Below, piece by piece: positions 16,885 through 25,827 of a DNA stretch of 64,000 nt. Both the position numbers and the translations under genes were made by a program. Numbering within the stretch: position 1 is the stretch's first letter; each line of letters begins with the position of its first letter. The notes under the pieces are model-generated. The model was not told the origin of the DNA. It searched no databases and saw nothing but the letters and a program-made list of their open reading frames with translations. Source of the stretch: Pseudarthrobacter sp. NIBRBAC000502770 (GTDB lineage Bacteria > Actinomycetota > Actinomycetes > Actinomycetales > Micrococcaceae); assembly GCF_006517815.1 (NCBI RefSeq), contig NZ_CP041198.1, positions 4,092,001 through 4,156,000 on the forward strand. The letters are read 5' to 3'.

Positions 16885-19179
16885 ATGACTTCCACTCCTT
16901 GGCTCGCTGCCATGATTTCGCCCGGGCAGGACTTCGACGGCGCCCCGCGCCTCCGCAAGGAATTCCGGCTTGAGGAGGGCCACGGCGGCGTGGTCAAGGC
17001 GACGCTGCGGGCCACCGCCTTCGGCATCTACGAGGCCTGCATCAACGGCACGCAAGTGGGGGACGACGTCCTGAGCCCGGGCTGGAGCGCCTATGAGTGG
17101 CGGCTCCGGTACCGCAGCTATGACGTCACAACCCTGGTGACGCCCACCAGCGTGCTGGGCGTGGAACTGGGCAACGGCTGGTACCGCGGCCGGCTGGCCT
17201 GGCACGGCATGGCCAACCTCTACGGCAGTGAGCTGGGATTCTTCGGCCAGTTGGACATCGAGTTCGCGGACGGCCACGTGCAGTCGATCGCCTCCGATGC
17301 CTCCTGGCAGGCAGGCCCGTCCGCCACCACGTCTAACGACCTCTACGACGGCCAGACCATCGACGCCCGCCGCCTTCACAAGGGGTGGGCGGAGCCCGGC
17401 TATGTGCCGGGCGCTGACTGGACCGGCGTACGGGAGCTGGCGTTCGACGCCGACCGGCTTGCTGAGCCGGTCGGCCCGCCCGTGGTTCGGGCCGGCGTCG
17501 TGCGTCCCGTGGAAATCTTCACGTCTCCCTCCGGCCGTACCCTGGTGGACTTCGGCCAGAACCTGGTGGGCTGGCTCCGGTTTACCGTGCAGGGCGAGGC
17601 CGGGCAGGCCATCACCGTGCGGCACGCCGAGGTCCTCGAAGCCGGAGAGCTGGGCGTCCGGCCCCTGCGGTCAGCCAAGGCCACGGACACTTTCATCCTC
17701 TCCGGCGGCCTGGACTCCTTCGAGCCCACCAAGACCTTCCATGGCTTCCGCTACGCCGAGATCGCCGGCTGGCCGGGAACACTGACCGCGGATGACGTTG
17801 AGGCCGTGGTGGTCCACTCCGACCTGGAACGCACCGGCACCTTCGAATGCTCCAACGAGCTGGTGAACCAGTTGCACCGCAACATCGTCTGGGGCCTGCG
17901 CGGCAACTTCCTGGACCTGCCCACTGACTGCCCGCAGCGCGACGAACGGCTGGGCTGGACTGGCGACATCGCCGTGTTCGCCCCCACTGCGGCGTATCTG
18001 TACGACGTCAAGGGCTTCCTGCAGGACTGGCTCCTGGACCTTGCCGCCGAGCAGAAGGCCGCGAACGGTCTGGTGCCCATCACCGTGCCCGATGCCCTGA
18101 AATACTGCCCGCAGCCGCCCGAATTCCCGGCTCCGGAATCGTCCGCCCTGTGGAGTGAAGCCTCCGTGTGGGTGCCATGGGCACTCTGGGAGGCCTACGG
18201 GGACCTCAGCGTGCTGCGGAACCAGTACGAGTCGATGGCCTCGCACACCCGCCGGGTGGAGGGGCTGCTCTCGCCCACGGGCCTGTGGGACTCCGGCTTC
18301 CAGTTCGGCGACTGGCTGGACCCCGACGCCGCGCCGGACCAGCCATGGGCGGCCAAGGCGGACACCGGCGTGGTGGCCACCGCATGCATGTACCGCACCG
18401 CGCGCCTAACCGCCCAGGCTGCCGGGCTGCTGGGCAGGCACGACGACGAGGCCCACTTCGAGGCGCTCGCCGCCCGGGTGCGTACCGCCTTCGCCGAGAA
18501 CTACGTCGCTGCCGACGGCACCATCCGCAGCGACTGCACCACGGTCTACGCGCTGGCTATCGCCTTCGACATCCTGGCCACCCCGGAGCTGCGGGAGTTC
18601 GCCGGGACCCGCCTGGCGGAACTGGTGCGGGACAACAACTACCGGGTGTCCACCGGATTCGCGGGAACGCCGTTCATCACCCACGCACTCACCGACACCG
18701 GACATGTGGACGAGGCCTACCGCCTGTTGCTGGAGGAGGGCTGCCCGTCCTGGTTGTACCCGGTGACCATGGGTGCCACCACCGTTTGGGAACGCTGGGA
18801 TTCCATGCTCCCTGACGGCACCATCAACCCCGGCGAAATGACCAGCTTCAACCACTACGCCCTGGGTGCGGTGGCGGACTGGATGCACAAGGCCATTGGG
18901 GGCATCCGGCCCGCCGAACCCGGCTACGCGCGCGTACTGATCCAGCCGCGGCCGGGGGAGGGGATCAGCTGGGCCAGGACGTCCCTGAAGACCCCGCACG
19001 GTGAGGTCCGGGTGGAATGGACGCTCGACGGCGGTGCGTTCCGTCTGGAGGCGACCGTCCCTGCCGGGGTGGCGGCCGACGTCGTGCTTCCGGACGGCGA
19101 GCGGCACACGGTTGAGGGCGGCGAGTACCACTTTGCCTGCGCACCGGCACCTGTGCTCGATTACCAGGCGAGCCGCTGA
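16885..19179 (+). CDS. Alpha-L-rhamnosidase, GH78, short form
   Basis: A 764-residue GH78 enzyme. Residues about 25-165 form the galactose-binding-like jelly roll (YEACINGTQVGDDVLSPGW), followed by a second beta domain and the (alpha/alpha)6 catalytic barrel. The barrel has TDCPQRDERLGWTGD with the expected acid residues, TTVWERWDS with the second catalytic Glu, and a C-terminal beta domain. It lacks the N-terminal Ig-like domain seen in the second GH78 at 25828. No signal peptide is present, so it works inside the cell. It would release terminal alpha-L-rhamnose. The next gene starts within its stop codon (TGATG). Confidence 0.92.
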   Translation: MTSTPWLAAMISPGQDFDGAPRLRKEFRLEEGHGGVVKATLRATAFGIYEACINGTQVGDDVLSPGWSAYEWRLRYRSYDVTTLVTPTSVLGVELGNGWYRGRLAWHGMANLYGSELGFFGQLDIEFADGHVQSIASDASWQAGPSATTSNDLYDGQTIDARRLHKGWAEPGYVPGADWTGVRELAFDADRLAEPVGPPVVRAGVVRPVEIFTSPSGRTLVDFGQNLVGWLRFTVQGEAGQAITVRHAEVLEAGELGVRPLRSAKATDTFILSGGLDSFEPTKTFHGFRYAEIAGWPGTLTADDVEAVVVHSDLERTGTFECSNELVNQLHRNIVWGLRGNFLDLPTDCPQRDERLGWTGDIAVFAPTAAYLYDVKGFLQDWLLDLAAEQKAANGLVPITVPDALKYCPQPPEFPAPESSALWSEASVWVPWALWEAYGDLSVLRNQYESMASHTRRVEGLLSPTGLWDSGFQFGDWLDPDAAPDQPWAAKADTGVVATACMYRTARLTAQAAGLLGRHDDEAHFEALAARVRTAFAENYVAADGTIRSDCTTVYALAIAFDILATPELREFAGTRLAELVRDNNYRVSTGFAGTPFITHALTDTGHVDEAYRLLLEEGCPSWLYPVTMGATTVWERWDSMLPDGTINPGEMTSFNHYALGAVADWMHKAIGGIRPAEPGYARVLIQPRPGEGISWARTSLKTPHGEVRVEWTLDGGAFRLEATVPAGVAADVVLPDGERHTVEGGEYHFACAPAPVLDYQASR

Positions 19180-20132
19180 TGGGCCACCAGGCGACGGTCC
19201 AGCACCTGCGCCTCGACGGAATCCGGATGCGGGACCCGTTCATCCTGGAGGCCGCTCCCGGTGAGTTCGTCTTGTTCGGAACCAGCGATGAGAACGTGTG
19301 GGGCGGCCCCGCCACCGGCTTTGACTGCTACACCAGCCGCGACCTGGAGCACTGGGAAGGCCCCATCGCGGCGTTCCGGCCGCCGGCCGGCTTCTGGGCG
19401 GACACCCAGTTCTGGGCGCCGGAGGTGTATGCCCTGGACGGACGGTTCTTCATGCTCGCCACCTTGGCGACATCCTCCGGTGCACGTCCGCGCGGTGTTG
19501 CGGTACTCGCCTCTGACAACCCCACAGGCCCCTACCAGCCGTGGAGCGACGGGCCGGTCACCCCGCCAACCCAGCCGTGCCTGGACGGAACCCTGCATGT
19601 CGACGACGGCGGCGCCCGCTGGCTGGTTTACAGCCGCGGCACCGAGGGGACGCCGGCCGGACCGGGAATCCGGGACGGGGAACTGTACGCGGTCCACCTC
19701 TCAGCGGACCTGCGCTGCACCGTTGGAGAGCCGGTCCTCTTGTTCGCGGCGTCCTCGGCCAACTGGACCCGTCCCCTTCGTTTCCCGGGGGGCATGGAAC
19801 CACCAAAGGGGCTCAACCTTGCCACGGACCCGTTGTTCACCGATGGCCCGTTCCTCATCGGCGGGGCCGGGGGCACCCTGCTGATGCTGTGGTCCAGCCA
19901 CGGCGAGGACGGGTATGCCATGGGCCTCGCCGAATCGGCCAGCGGAACCGTCACAGGGCCCTGGATCCAACGTCCTGAACCCCTGTGGTCCAGCGACGGC
20001 GGCCACGGCATGGTCCTTCGCGCGTCCGGCGGCCGTGACTACCTGGCCTTTCACTGGCCGAACAGCACGCCCGACGAACGTGTGCGGCTGACCGAAGTGG
20101 ACGTCAGCGGGGCGGGTATCCGGATCCTGTGA
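19179..20132 (+). CDS. GH43-like five-bladed propeller glycosidase
   Basis: A 317-residue protein with family-43 features: RMRDPFIL at the N-terminus for the Asp base, FWAPEVY in blade two, a CLDGTLHVDD segment and TDGPFLI later. It starts one base before the end of the GH78 stop, so the two are translationally coupled. It is probably an alpha-L-arabinofuranosidase or a related exo-enzyme acting with the rhamnosidase. The exact subfamily could not be fixed by eye. Confidence 0.8.
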   Translation: MGHQATVQHLRLDGIRMRDPFILEAAPGEFVLFGTSDENVWGGPATGFDCYTSRDLEHWEGPIAAFRPPAGFWADTQFWAPEVYALDGRFFMLATLATSSGARPRGVAVLASDNPTGPYQPWSDGPVTPPTQPCLDGTLHVDDGGARWLVYSRGTEGTPAGPGIRDGELYAVHLSADLRCTVGEPVLLFAASSANWTRPLRFPGGMEPPKGLNLATDPLFTDGPFLIGGAGGTLLMLWSSHGEDGYAMGLAESASGTVTGPWIQRPEPLWSSDGGHGMVLRASGGRDYLAFHWPNSTPDERVRLTEVDVSGAGIRIL

Positions 20133-20208
20133 CGCGGGCCTGCGGTGCCGGATGCAACACGGGCGCTGATCTGCAACGATGTGCCACAGGACAAAACCAG
20201 GAGGACTC

Positions 20209-20676
20209 ATGCCGTACACCGTGGATTTCAAGAACGTCTCGACTGTTGGTTTGGAATCGTCGCCGGTTGCCGACGCGCTGGCGGGGCTGCGCGCCAACGA
20301 GGCGCGCTACTACAAGAACAAGTACGACCACGACTTCACCACCACCCCGGCGGAAGATGATCCGGAGACGCTGCAGTACATCACCAACATCCTGTCCGCG
20401 GAGCGGAATCTGGTCATCGCGTCCAAGCCCCTGGAGGTGTCATCCTTCGAGGTGGACGGCCTGCGGATGGCGTACGTCTTCTACGAATCAGGGCTGTCCA
20501 TCAATGTCATGTACGGCCTCGAGGAAGGTGGCAAGCGGGCGGTTGGCTTCAAGCTTTCGGACGGCATGGAGGTGCCTGAAGAACTGGCCTCCAGCTTCAA
20601 GTTCGCCCGTCAGAAGTCCAAGCTTGCCGGCACCATCCGTGGCTCCTACTTTGTGATCAAGGGCCAGTACAACTAG
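20209..20676 (+). CDS. Hypothetical protein, 155 residues
   Basis: A soluble alpha/beta protein starting MPYTVDFKNV, with a Tyr/Lys-rich region (EARYYKNKYDHDF) and a central beta-rich half. AGGAGG at 20200-20205 fixes the ATG at 20209. No known motif was recognised. It stands between two GH43 genes but has its own ribosome site, and is followed by a GH43 gene with an operator-like sequence. Function unknown. Confidence 0.7.
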   Translation: MPYTVDFKNVSTVGLESSPVADALAGLRANEARYYKNKYDHDFTTTPAEDDPETLQYITNILSAERNLVIASKPLEVSSFEVDGLRMAYVFYESGLSINVMYGLEEGGKRAVGFKLSDGMEVPEELASSFKFARQKSKLAGTIRGSYFVIKGQYN

Positions 20677-20698
20677 GGCAGCAGCGCCGAAGAACGCC

Positions 20699-20713
20699 TT
20701 CCAACGATTGAAA
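20699..20713. promoter_or_regulatory. Putative IclR-type operator, site 2
   Basis: TTCCA-N5-TGAAA, 43 bp before the GH43 start at 20756. The core is 14/15 identical to site 3 at 25741-25755 (TTCCAACGATTGAAA against TTCCAACCATTGAAA). Confidence 0.6.
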
Positions 20714-20755
20714 CCGGGCCCTGCCCCGGACGCTGCTGCACGGCACGATGGCGGA

Positions 20756-22243
20756 ATGAACTCCAACCCCATCCTTTCGGGCTTCAACCCTGACCCGAGC
20801 ATCGCCACCAGCCCGGAGGGCTACTACGTGGTCACTTCGTCCTTCGAATACCTGCCCGGCCTGCCGGTCTATCACAGCCCGGACTTGGAACGCTGGCAAC
20901 TTGTGGGCCACGTGGCCACGAGGGAGGAGCAGGTACGGATCGCCAACGTTCCCACGCCGGGAGGCGTGTGGGCGCCGACCCTCCGCTACCGGGATGGGCT
21001 GTTCTACCTGATCGTCTCCGTCTTCCTCGGCGGGCGGGGCTGCGTGGTGTTCACGGCCACCGACCCGGCCGGCCCGTGGAGCGACGGCACCGTCATCGAA
21101 GCGGTGGACGGCATCGACCCCGACCTCGCCTGGGACGACGACGGAACTGCGTACGTGACCTTTGCCCGCCACCCTGACGCGATCCAGCAGGTCCGGGTGG
21201 ACCTCGAGACCGGGGAAGCCCTCGAACAGCCGCGGGCACTGTGGTCCGGCAGCGGACTTTACTCACCCGAAGGACCGCACCTCTACCGGCGCGGTGACTG
21301 GTGGTACCTGCTGGCCGCGGAAGGCGGAACGGACCGCGGCCACGCCGTCACAGTGGCCCGCTCGCGGCACCCGGAAGGCCCGTTCGAATCCGCGCCGCAT
21401 AATCCCATCCTTACCGCCGCGGGAACCGGTTCGCCCGTCCAGAACACCGGGCACGCAGACCTCGTTGACCTGCCCGACGGCGGAACGGCCATGGTCCTGC
21501 TCGGCGTCCGCCCGCTGGGGCTGGCGAAGTCTTTCTCGCCCTTGGGCCGGGAGACGTTCCTGACCGCAGTGGACTGGGCCGACGGCTGGCCGCATGCGCG
21601 GCTTCCCCGTGTGACAGGGGGCCGGCCCGAGGAGTGTGAGTATGACTTCAGCAACGGCGCCGGGCTGGAGGACCCGCAATGGATCGGCGTGCGCAGGGTA
21701 CCGGCGGAGTTCTCCGCCCCCACCTCCAAGGGGCTCCTGCTCACGGGCGAAGGCAACACCATGGGCTCGGGCCGGCCTTGTTTCCTGGCCCAACGCCAGC
21801 GCCACCTCGGGATGGAATTCAGGGCCGTGCTTGACGTCGCCGCCGGCGCGGGCGGCATCGCCGTGCGGAACGCCGAGGACAACTGGTTCGGCATCGAAGC
21901 CGCCCAGGACGGCGGATCTGTCCGGATCACGGCGCGCGCCGTCGTCGCAGGCTTTGACCGCACCTGGGAAACAACGGTTCCGTCCGGAGACGTTGAACTT
22001 GCCATCGTGGCCAGCCCGCCGCCGTCGGACTTCAGCGCCGGTGCCGTGGGCGGCGACAGGATCCGCCTCCTGGTCCGGTCCTCCGGGCCCGGCCGCAACC
22101 CGGACGATGAGCTGCTCACCGAGCTCGATGGCAGGCATTGGGCTTTCGAGACCGCCAAGGGCTTCACCGGCCGGGCCTTCGGCGTCTTCGCTGTGGACGG
22201 CGAGGTCCTGGTCCGCCGGCTTTCCTACCGCGGCAAGGACTGA
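20756..22243 (+). CDS. GH43 beta-xylosidase/arabinofuranosidase
   Basis: A 495-residue GH43 protein with all three acid positions in context: FNPDPS (Asp base), GIDPDLAWDD (pKa-tuning Asp) and SPEGPHLY (acid Glu). Residues about 310-490 form the concanavalin-like C-terminal domain typical of beta-xylosidases. No signal peptide is present. The ATG at 20756 places the conserved PILSGFNPDPS at the N-terminus; an in-frame ATG at 20708 is rejected. It is likely to trim xylose or arabinose from plant oligosaccharides or glycosides and is probably controlled by the operator just upstream. Confidence 0.9.
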   Translation: MNSNPILSGFNPDPSIATSPEGYYVVTSSFEYLPGLPVYHSPDLERWQLVGHVATREEQVRIANVPTPGGVWAPTLRYRDGLFYLIVSVFLGGRGCVVFTATDPAGPWSDGTVIEAVDGIDPDLAWDDDGTAYVTFARHPDAIQQVRVDLETGEALEQPRALWSGSGLYSPEGPHLYRRGDWWYLLAAEGGTDRGHAVTVARSRHPEGPFESAPHNPILTAAGTGSPVQNTGHADLVDLPDGGTAMVLLGVRPLGLAKSFSPLGRETFLTAVDWADGWPHARLPRVTGGRPEECEYDFSNGAGLEDPQWIGVRRVPAEFSAPTSKGLLLTGEGNTMGSGRPCFLAQRQRHLGMEFRAVLDVAAGAGGIAVRNAEDNWFGIEAAQDGGSVRITARAVVAGFDRTWETTVPSGDVELAIVASPPPSDFSAGAVGGDRIRLLVRSSGPGRNPDDELLTELDGRHWAFETAKGFTGRAFGVFAVDGEVLVRRLSYRGKD

Positions 22244-22247
22244 CCCG

Positions 22248-22514
22248 CTACGCGGCCACGGCGCCGGCATCGGTACCCCGGGCGCCCCGCATGCGGAGGA
22301 GCGAAACGGCGGAGATGAGGAGCCACGCGGCGTTGGTGGCCACTGAGGGCCACGCTTCGTGGAAGGCGCCGTTGAGGATGAAGGCAGCGGCCCCGAGCAG
22401 GTTTGCGCTTTGGAACGCCCGGCCGGCCTTCACCCAGCCCATGGAGACCGACAGGAACGCCGTCAGAAACATGGCGGCGCCGGCCCAACCGGAGATTTCC
22501 CATACGAGTTCCAT
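22248..22514 (-). CDS. Small membrane protein, two or three spans (CBU_0592-like)
   Basis: An 88-residue hydrophobic protein beginning MELVWEISGWAGAAMFLTAFL. It has three hydrophobic stretches and conserved-looking SMG and NGAFHEAWPS elements, which resemble the small CBU_0592-type integral membrane family. AAAGGAC precedes the ATG. It is divergent from a LysR gene, so the two may share a control region. Function unknown. Confidence 0.65.
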   Translation of the reverse strand: MELVWEISGWAGAAMFLTAFLSVSMGWVKAGRAFQSANLLGAAAFILNGAFHEAWPSVATNAAWLLISAVSLLRMRGARGTDAGAVAA

Positions 22515-22577
22515 AGGTGTCCTTTCGTGAATCGTTGCCTGATGGCAATTCTGGGGGCCTGAAGACATGTAGATCAA

Positions 22578-22607
22578 TTGCATTCTTCTGCACGCCTGGT
22601 TTAGAAA
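22578..22607 (+). promoter_or_regulatory. Candidate promoter for the LysR gene (leaderless)
   Basis: TTGCAT at 22578-22583 and TAGAAA at 22602-22607 are 18 bp apart. The predicted start point is at the ATG at 22616, so the transcript may have no leader. Confidence 0.45.
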
Positions 22608-22615
22608 TGCTTAAT

Positions 22616-23539
22616 ATGGATATGGATCCGCGCCGGCTGCTTGTGCTTCTCGCTGTTGCCCGGACGGGCGGCGTGCTGGCCGCCGCCGACGAACTGCGCC
22701 TGACGCCCTCCGCGGTGTCCCAGCAAATCACCAAGCTGGAGCGGGAAACCGGGCACGCGCTGATGGTCCGTACGCCAAAAGGGTCAGTGCTGACTCCCGC
22801 AGGCCTCGCCATGGCTGAAGCCGGCGAAGAGATTGAACGCGCCCTCAGCGTCGCCCGGACCCGGATGGAGAGCGGGGCCAACATTTCAGGCGTGGTGCGG
22901 CTGGGCGGCTTCACCAGCTTTGTCCGCACCGTGGTGATTCCCCGGCTGCCCGAGTGGCGGAGCCAGTATCCACAACTCCAGATCCACATCGTGGAGGATG
23001 ATTTTCCCGCACTGATGCGGCTGCTCCGGCAGCGCCAGCTCGACGCCGTGGTGGTGGAACATGACTCCACCACCGCCGGCCAGCTTTCCCTCGGAGCCGG
23101 AATGATCGAGGAACCACTGCTGGATGAACCGTGGAGGCTGGTGGTCCCCTCCGGGGCCCTGCTCACTACCGAGAATGTTGACCTCGGCAGGCTGCCGGTT
23201 CCCTGGCTCGGAGTGAACTCATCGGCCGCCAACTCCGCGGTCCTGGGGCGGCTGCGCCATTCGACGGGCGCCACCATAGAGACGGTCCATCAGTACCAGG
23301 AGACCCTCACGGCGCTCGCGCTCGTCGCTGCCGGCGAGGGGGTTGCCATTGTGCCCACCCTGGCCCTGGCCGGAGTGGCGCATGAAGGGGTGGACATCCT
23401 TGACGTTCCCGGGCTGGGGACGCGGCGCATCGTCCTGCGGCGGTTCGAGGGGCGCCGGCGTTCCAGCACCCCGGTGGACACCGTTGCGCGGCTCCTGCGC
23501 GAATCAGCGGCGGCGTTCGACACGCGGTCCGCGTCCTGA
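22616..23539 (+). CDS. LysR-family transcriptional regulator
   Basis: A 307-residue LysR protein. The N-terminal winged HTH is recognised by LLVLLAVARTGGVLAAADELRLTPSAVSQQITKLERETG, in which the second helix carries Ser-Ala-Val-Ser-Gln-Gln. Residues about 95-295 form the effector-binding domain. Starts at 22607, 22616 and 22622 are all in frame; 22616 fits the promoter spacing best. It is divergent from a small membrane protein and upstream of a cation/proton antiporter, so either could be a target. Effector unknown. Confidence 0.86.
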   Translation: MDMDPRRLLVLLAVARTGGVLAAADELRLTPSAVSQQITKLERETGHALMVRTPKGSVLTPAGLAMAEAGEEIERALSVARTRMESGANISGVVRLGGFTSFVRTVVIPRLPEWRSQYPQLQIHIVEDDFPALMRLLRQRQLDAVVVEHDSTTAGQLSLGAGMIEEPLLDEPWRLVVPSGALLTTENVDLGRLPVPWLGVNSSAANSAVLGRLRHSTGATIETVHQYQETLTALALVAAGEGVAIVPTLALAGVAHEGVDILDVPGLGTRRIVLRRFEGRRRSSTPVDTVARLLRESAAAFDTRSAS

Positions 23540-23566
23540 CCGGCCCTGATGCGCCTTGCGGTGCCG

Positions 23567-23595
23567 TTGACCGCCCGCAGGGGCATGAGTACTGT
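23567..23595 (+). promoter_or_regulatory. Sigma-70-type promoter for the antiporter gene
   Basis: TTGACC at 23567-23572 and TACTGT at 23590-23595 with a 17-bp spacer. The start point would be near 23603, leaving a leader of about 77 bases. Confidence 0.55.
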
Positions 23596-23679
23596 GGGCG
23601 CACAATCCGTCCGCGGCGCCGGCGAGCTGCCGATGACTGCGGCGGCCAGTGATCCGGGCGCGCCGGCAAAAGGAGGCAG

Positions 23680-24831
23680 GTGTCGTTCTTCCAGCTTTCG
23701 CTGATTGCCGCCGTCGCGCTCCTCGGGCCCCTGCTGGCGTTTCCCCGGACCTGGCACCTTCCCATGGTGCTGGGGCAACTGCTCGCGGGCATCGCCATCG
23801 GCCGAACCGGCCTGGGCCTGGTGGACTCCTCGGACCCGACGTTCACGTTCGTTGCGGACGTCGGATTCGCCCTCATCATGTTCGTCGCCGGAACGCATGT
23901 GCCGGTGCGGGACAAGGCCCTCCGCCCTGCCCTGGGCGGCGGCGCCCTGCGGGCCGCCATCGCAGCGGTCCTCGCGGCCGGCGTCGGAATCCTCATCGCC
24001 TTCGCCTTCGGCACCGGGCACGCACCGCTCTACATAGTGCTGCTCGCCTCCTCCTCGGCGGCCCTTGTCCTGCCCATCGTCGACTCCCTGCAGCTGACGG
24101 GACCAAAGGTCCTTACGACGACGGCGCAGGTGGCGGTGGCGGACATCGCCTGCATCGTGGCGCTTCCACTCGCCGTGGACCCGCCCAACGCGCCGAGGGC
24201 AGCGATGGGGGCCTCCGCCGTCGCAGCCTGCTCCGTGCTGCTCTTCTTCCTGCTGCGCTGGCTGGAGCGCAGCGGCACCCGCGGGCGGGTGCACGACGTG
24301 TCCGAGGAGCGGAAGTTCGCCCTGGAACTGCGGATCCAGCTTGCGCTGCTCTTCGCATTGTCCGGGCTTGCCGTCGCAGGGCACGTGTCCATCATGCTTG
24401 CCGGATTCTCCTTCGGACTGGTGGTGGCGGCGGTGGGTGAACCCCGGCGCCTGGCGCACCAGCTCTTCGCGGTCAGCGACGGTTTCCTGGGGCCGGTGTT
24501 CTTTGTGTGGCTGGGCGCATCGCTGGACCTGCGTGCGCTGGCCGGCACGCCGGGCATGGTGCTCCTCGGGATCTGCCTCGGGGCCGGCACCCTCCTGGTC
24601 CACGGCAGCCTGCGCCTGCTGGGCCAGCCGCTGCCGCTCGCCGTGCTGTCCGCATCCCAACTGGGCGTGCCCGTTGCCGCTGCCACCATCGGCTCCCAGT
24701 TGGACCTGCTGGAACCGGGGGAAGCCTCGGCGTTGATCCTGGGGGCGCTCATCACCATCGGGGCAAGTGCGGCGGCCGGTTCACGGGCTGCCCGCACCTT
24801 CGCCCGGAACGCCCCGGCGCCCGCTAAATAG
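23680..24831 (+). CDS. Cation/proton antiporter (CPA2, Kef-type)
   Basis: A 383-residue membrane protein with 10-12 hydrophobic spans starting VSFFQLSLIAAVALLGPLLAF. An HLPMVLGQLLAGIAIGRTGLG segment and a central ELRIQLALLFALSG match sodium/hydrogen exchanger domains. No C-terminal TrkA-N domain is present. AAAAGGAGG directly before the GTG at 23680 gives a strong start. It would exchange Na+ or K+ for protons. It ends 6 bp before the convergent IclR gene. Confidence 0.85.
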   Translation: MSFFQLSLIAAVALLGPLLAFPRTWHLPMVLGQLLAGIAIGRTGLGLVDSSDPTFTFVADVGFALIMFVAGTHVPVRDKALRPALGGGALRAAIAAVLAAGVGILIAFAFGTGHAPLYIVLLASSSAALVLPIVDSLQLTGPKVLTTTAQVAVADIACIVALPLAVDPPNAPRAAMGASAVAACSVLLFFLLRWLERSGTRGRVHDVSEERKFALELRIQLALLFALSGLAVAGHVSIMLAGFSFGLVVAAVGEPRRLAHQLFAVSDGFLGPVFFVWLGASLDLRALAGTPGMVLLGICLGAGTLLVHGSLRLLGQPLPLAVLSASQLGVPVAAATIGSQLDLLEPGEASALILGALITIGASAAAGSRAARTFARNAPAPAK

Positions 24832-24837
24832 CCCGCT

Positions 24838-25668
24838 CTACCCCCGGGAGTGGGTCCACAAGCCGGAGCTTGCCTGGGCCTGGAAGCCCATGTTCCGGGA
24901 CACCGCGCGGGCGGCGGCACGGACCGCCGGGGCAAGGACGTTGGGCGGCGTGGCACCGTCCGGAACCACAATCGACAGCGAGGCCACCACGGTGCCCTGC
25001 GCATCGAAGATGGGCGAGGCCACGGAGACCGTCCGGGACGGGACGGTCCGGCGGATCATGGCGATGCCGGTCCGCCGCACGTCGGAGAGTGTCCGGCGCA
25101 GCTGCCCCTCCGGCATTTCGGGCACGCCGGGCTCGTTCTCCGGAGGGCGTTTCAGGATGGTCTCCTGGAACTGCTGGTCCGCTCCTGCGAGCAGCACCAA
25201 TCCGATGGCCGTTGAGCGAAGCGGCGCCCGGCCGCCCACCCGGTAGGCGACCTCGGTGGCGTCCTTCCCGGACAGCCGCTCAATCAGCACCGCCTGCTCG
25301 TTGTCCCGGACTGCGAGCAGGACATGGTGCCGGGTGACCTCGAACAGGTCCTCAAGGTAGGGAAGCGCAATTTCCCGCACACCGTGCCCGCGCGGAGACA
25401 GGGAAGCCACTTCCCACAGCCGGACCCCCACCACGTACCGGCCGTCGTCGAGCCTTTCCAACGCGCCCCACGCCACCAACCGGGCGATCAGGCGCAGCGC
25501 AGTGGGCGCGGGCATGTCCGCGTGGCGGGCCAGCTCGGACAGGGTCAGCGCGCGGCGCCGGTCCGAGAAGACGGCGAGCAGGCTCAGCGCGCGGTCGATG
25601 ACGGGTTCGCCCTGTTTGGGCCGCTTTCCGCGCGCAGGCGGGGTGTCCGTTTCCGGAGTGGCAATCAT
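24838..25668 (-). CDS. IclR-family transcriptional regulator
   Basis: A 276-residue IclR protein. Residues about 22-85 form the winged HTH (VIDRALSLLAVFSDRRRALTLSELARHADMPAPTALRLIARLV) and the rest is the GAF-like effector domain with the late VASPIFDAQGTVVASLSI strand pair. It is divergent from the long GH78 gene, and the shared 159-bp gap contains TTCCA-N5-TGAAA. Similar inverted repeats occur before four other catabolic units in the window. I infer that this protein is their common regulator, with a flavonoid or sugar-derived effector. Confidence 0.88.
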   Translation of the reverse strand: MIATPETDTPPARGKRPKQGEPVIDRALSLLAVFSDRRRALTLSELARHADMPAPTALRLIARLVAWGALERLDDGRYVVGVRLWEVASLSPRGHGVREIALPYLEDLFEVTRHHVLLAVRDNEQAVLIERLSGKDATEVAYRVGGRAPLRSTAIGLVLLAGADQQFQETILKRPPENEPGVPEMPEGQLRRTLSDVRRTGIAMIRRTVPSRTVSVASPIFDAQGTVVASLSIVVPDGATPPNVLAPAVRAAARAVSRNMGFQAQASSGLWTHSRG

Positions 25669-25729
25669 GGCAGTGGTTCCTAGCGCCGTTGGCAGTTCCT
25701 GTGGCCCACGGGGAAGGCAGTGAGCTGAA

Positions 25730-25755
25730 CCACAATACTATTCCAACCATTGAAA
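25730..25755. promoter_or_regulatory. Putative IclR-type operator, site 3
   Basis: CCACAATACT at 25730-25739 followed by TTCCA-N5-TGAAA at 25741-25755 lies between iclR and the divergent GH78 gene. It would allow autoregulation as well as control of the rhamnosidase operon. Confidence 0.65.
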
Positions 25756-25827
25756 GAGCTGTGTAGAGGACCAGTGGCCGGACAGGAAGCTGGAACTCCC
25801 AGCAACCGCATCCAGGAGTCCTGCCGC

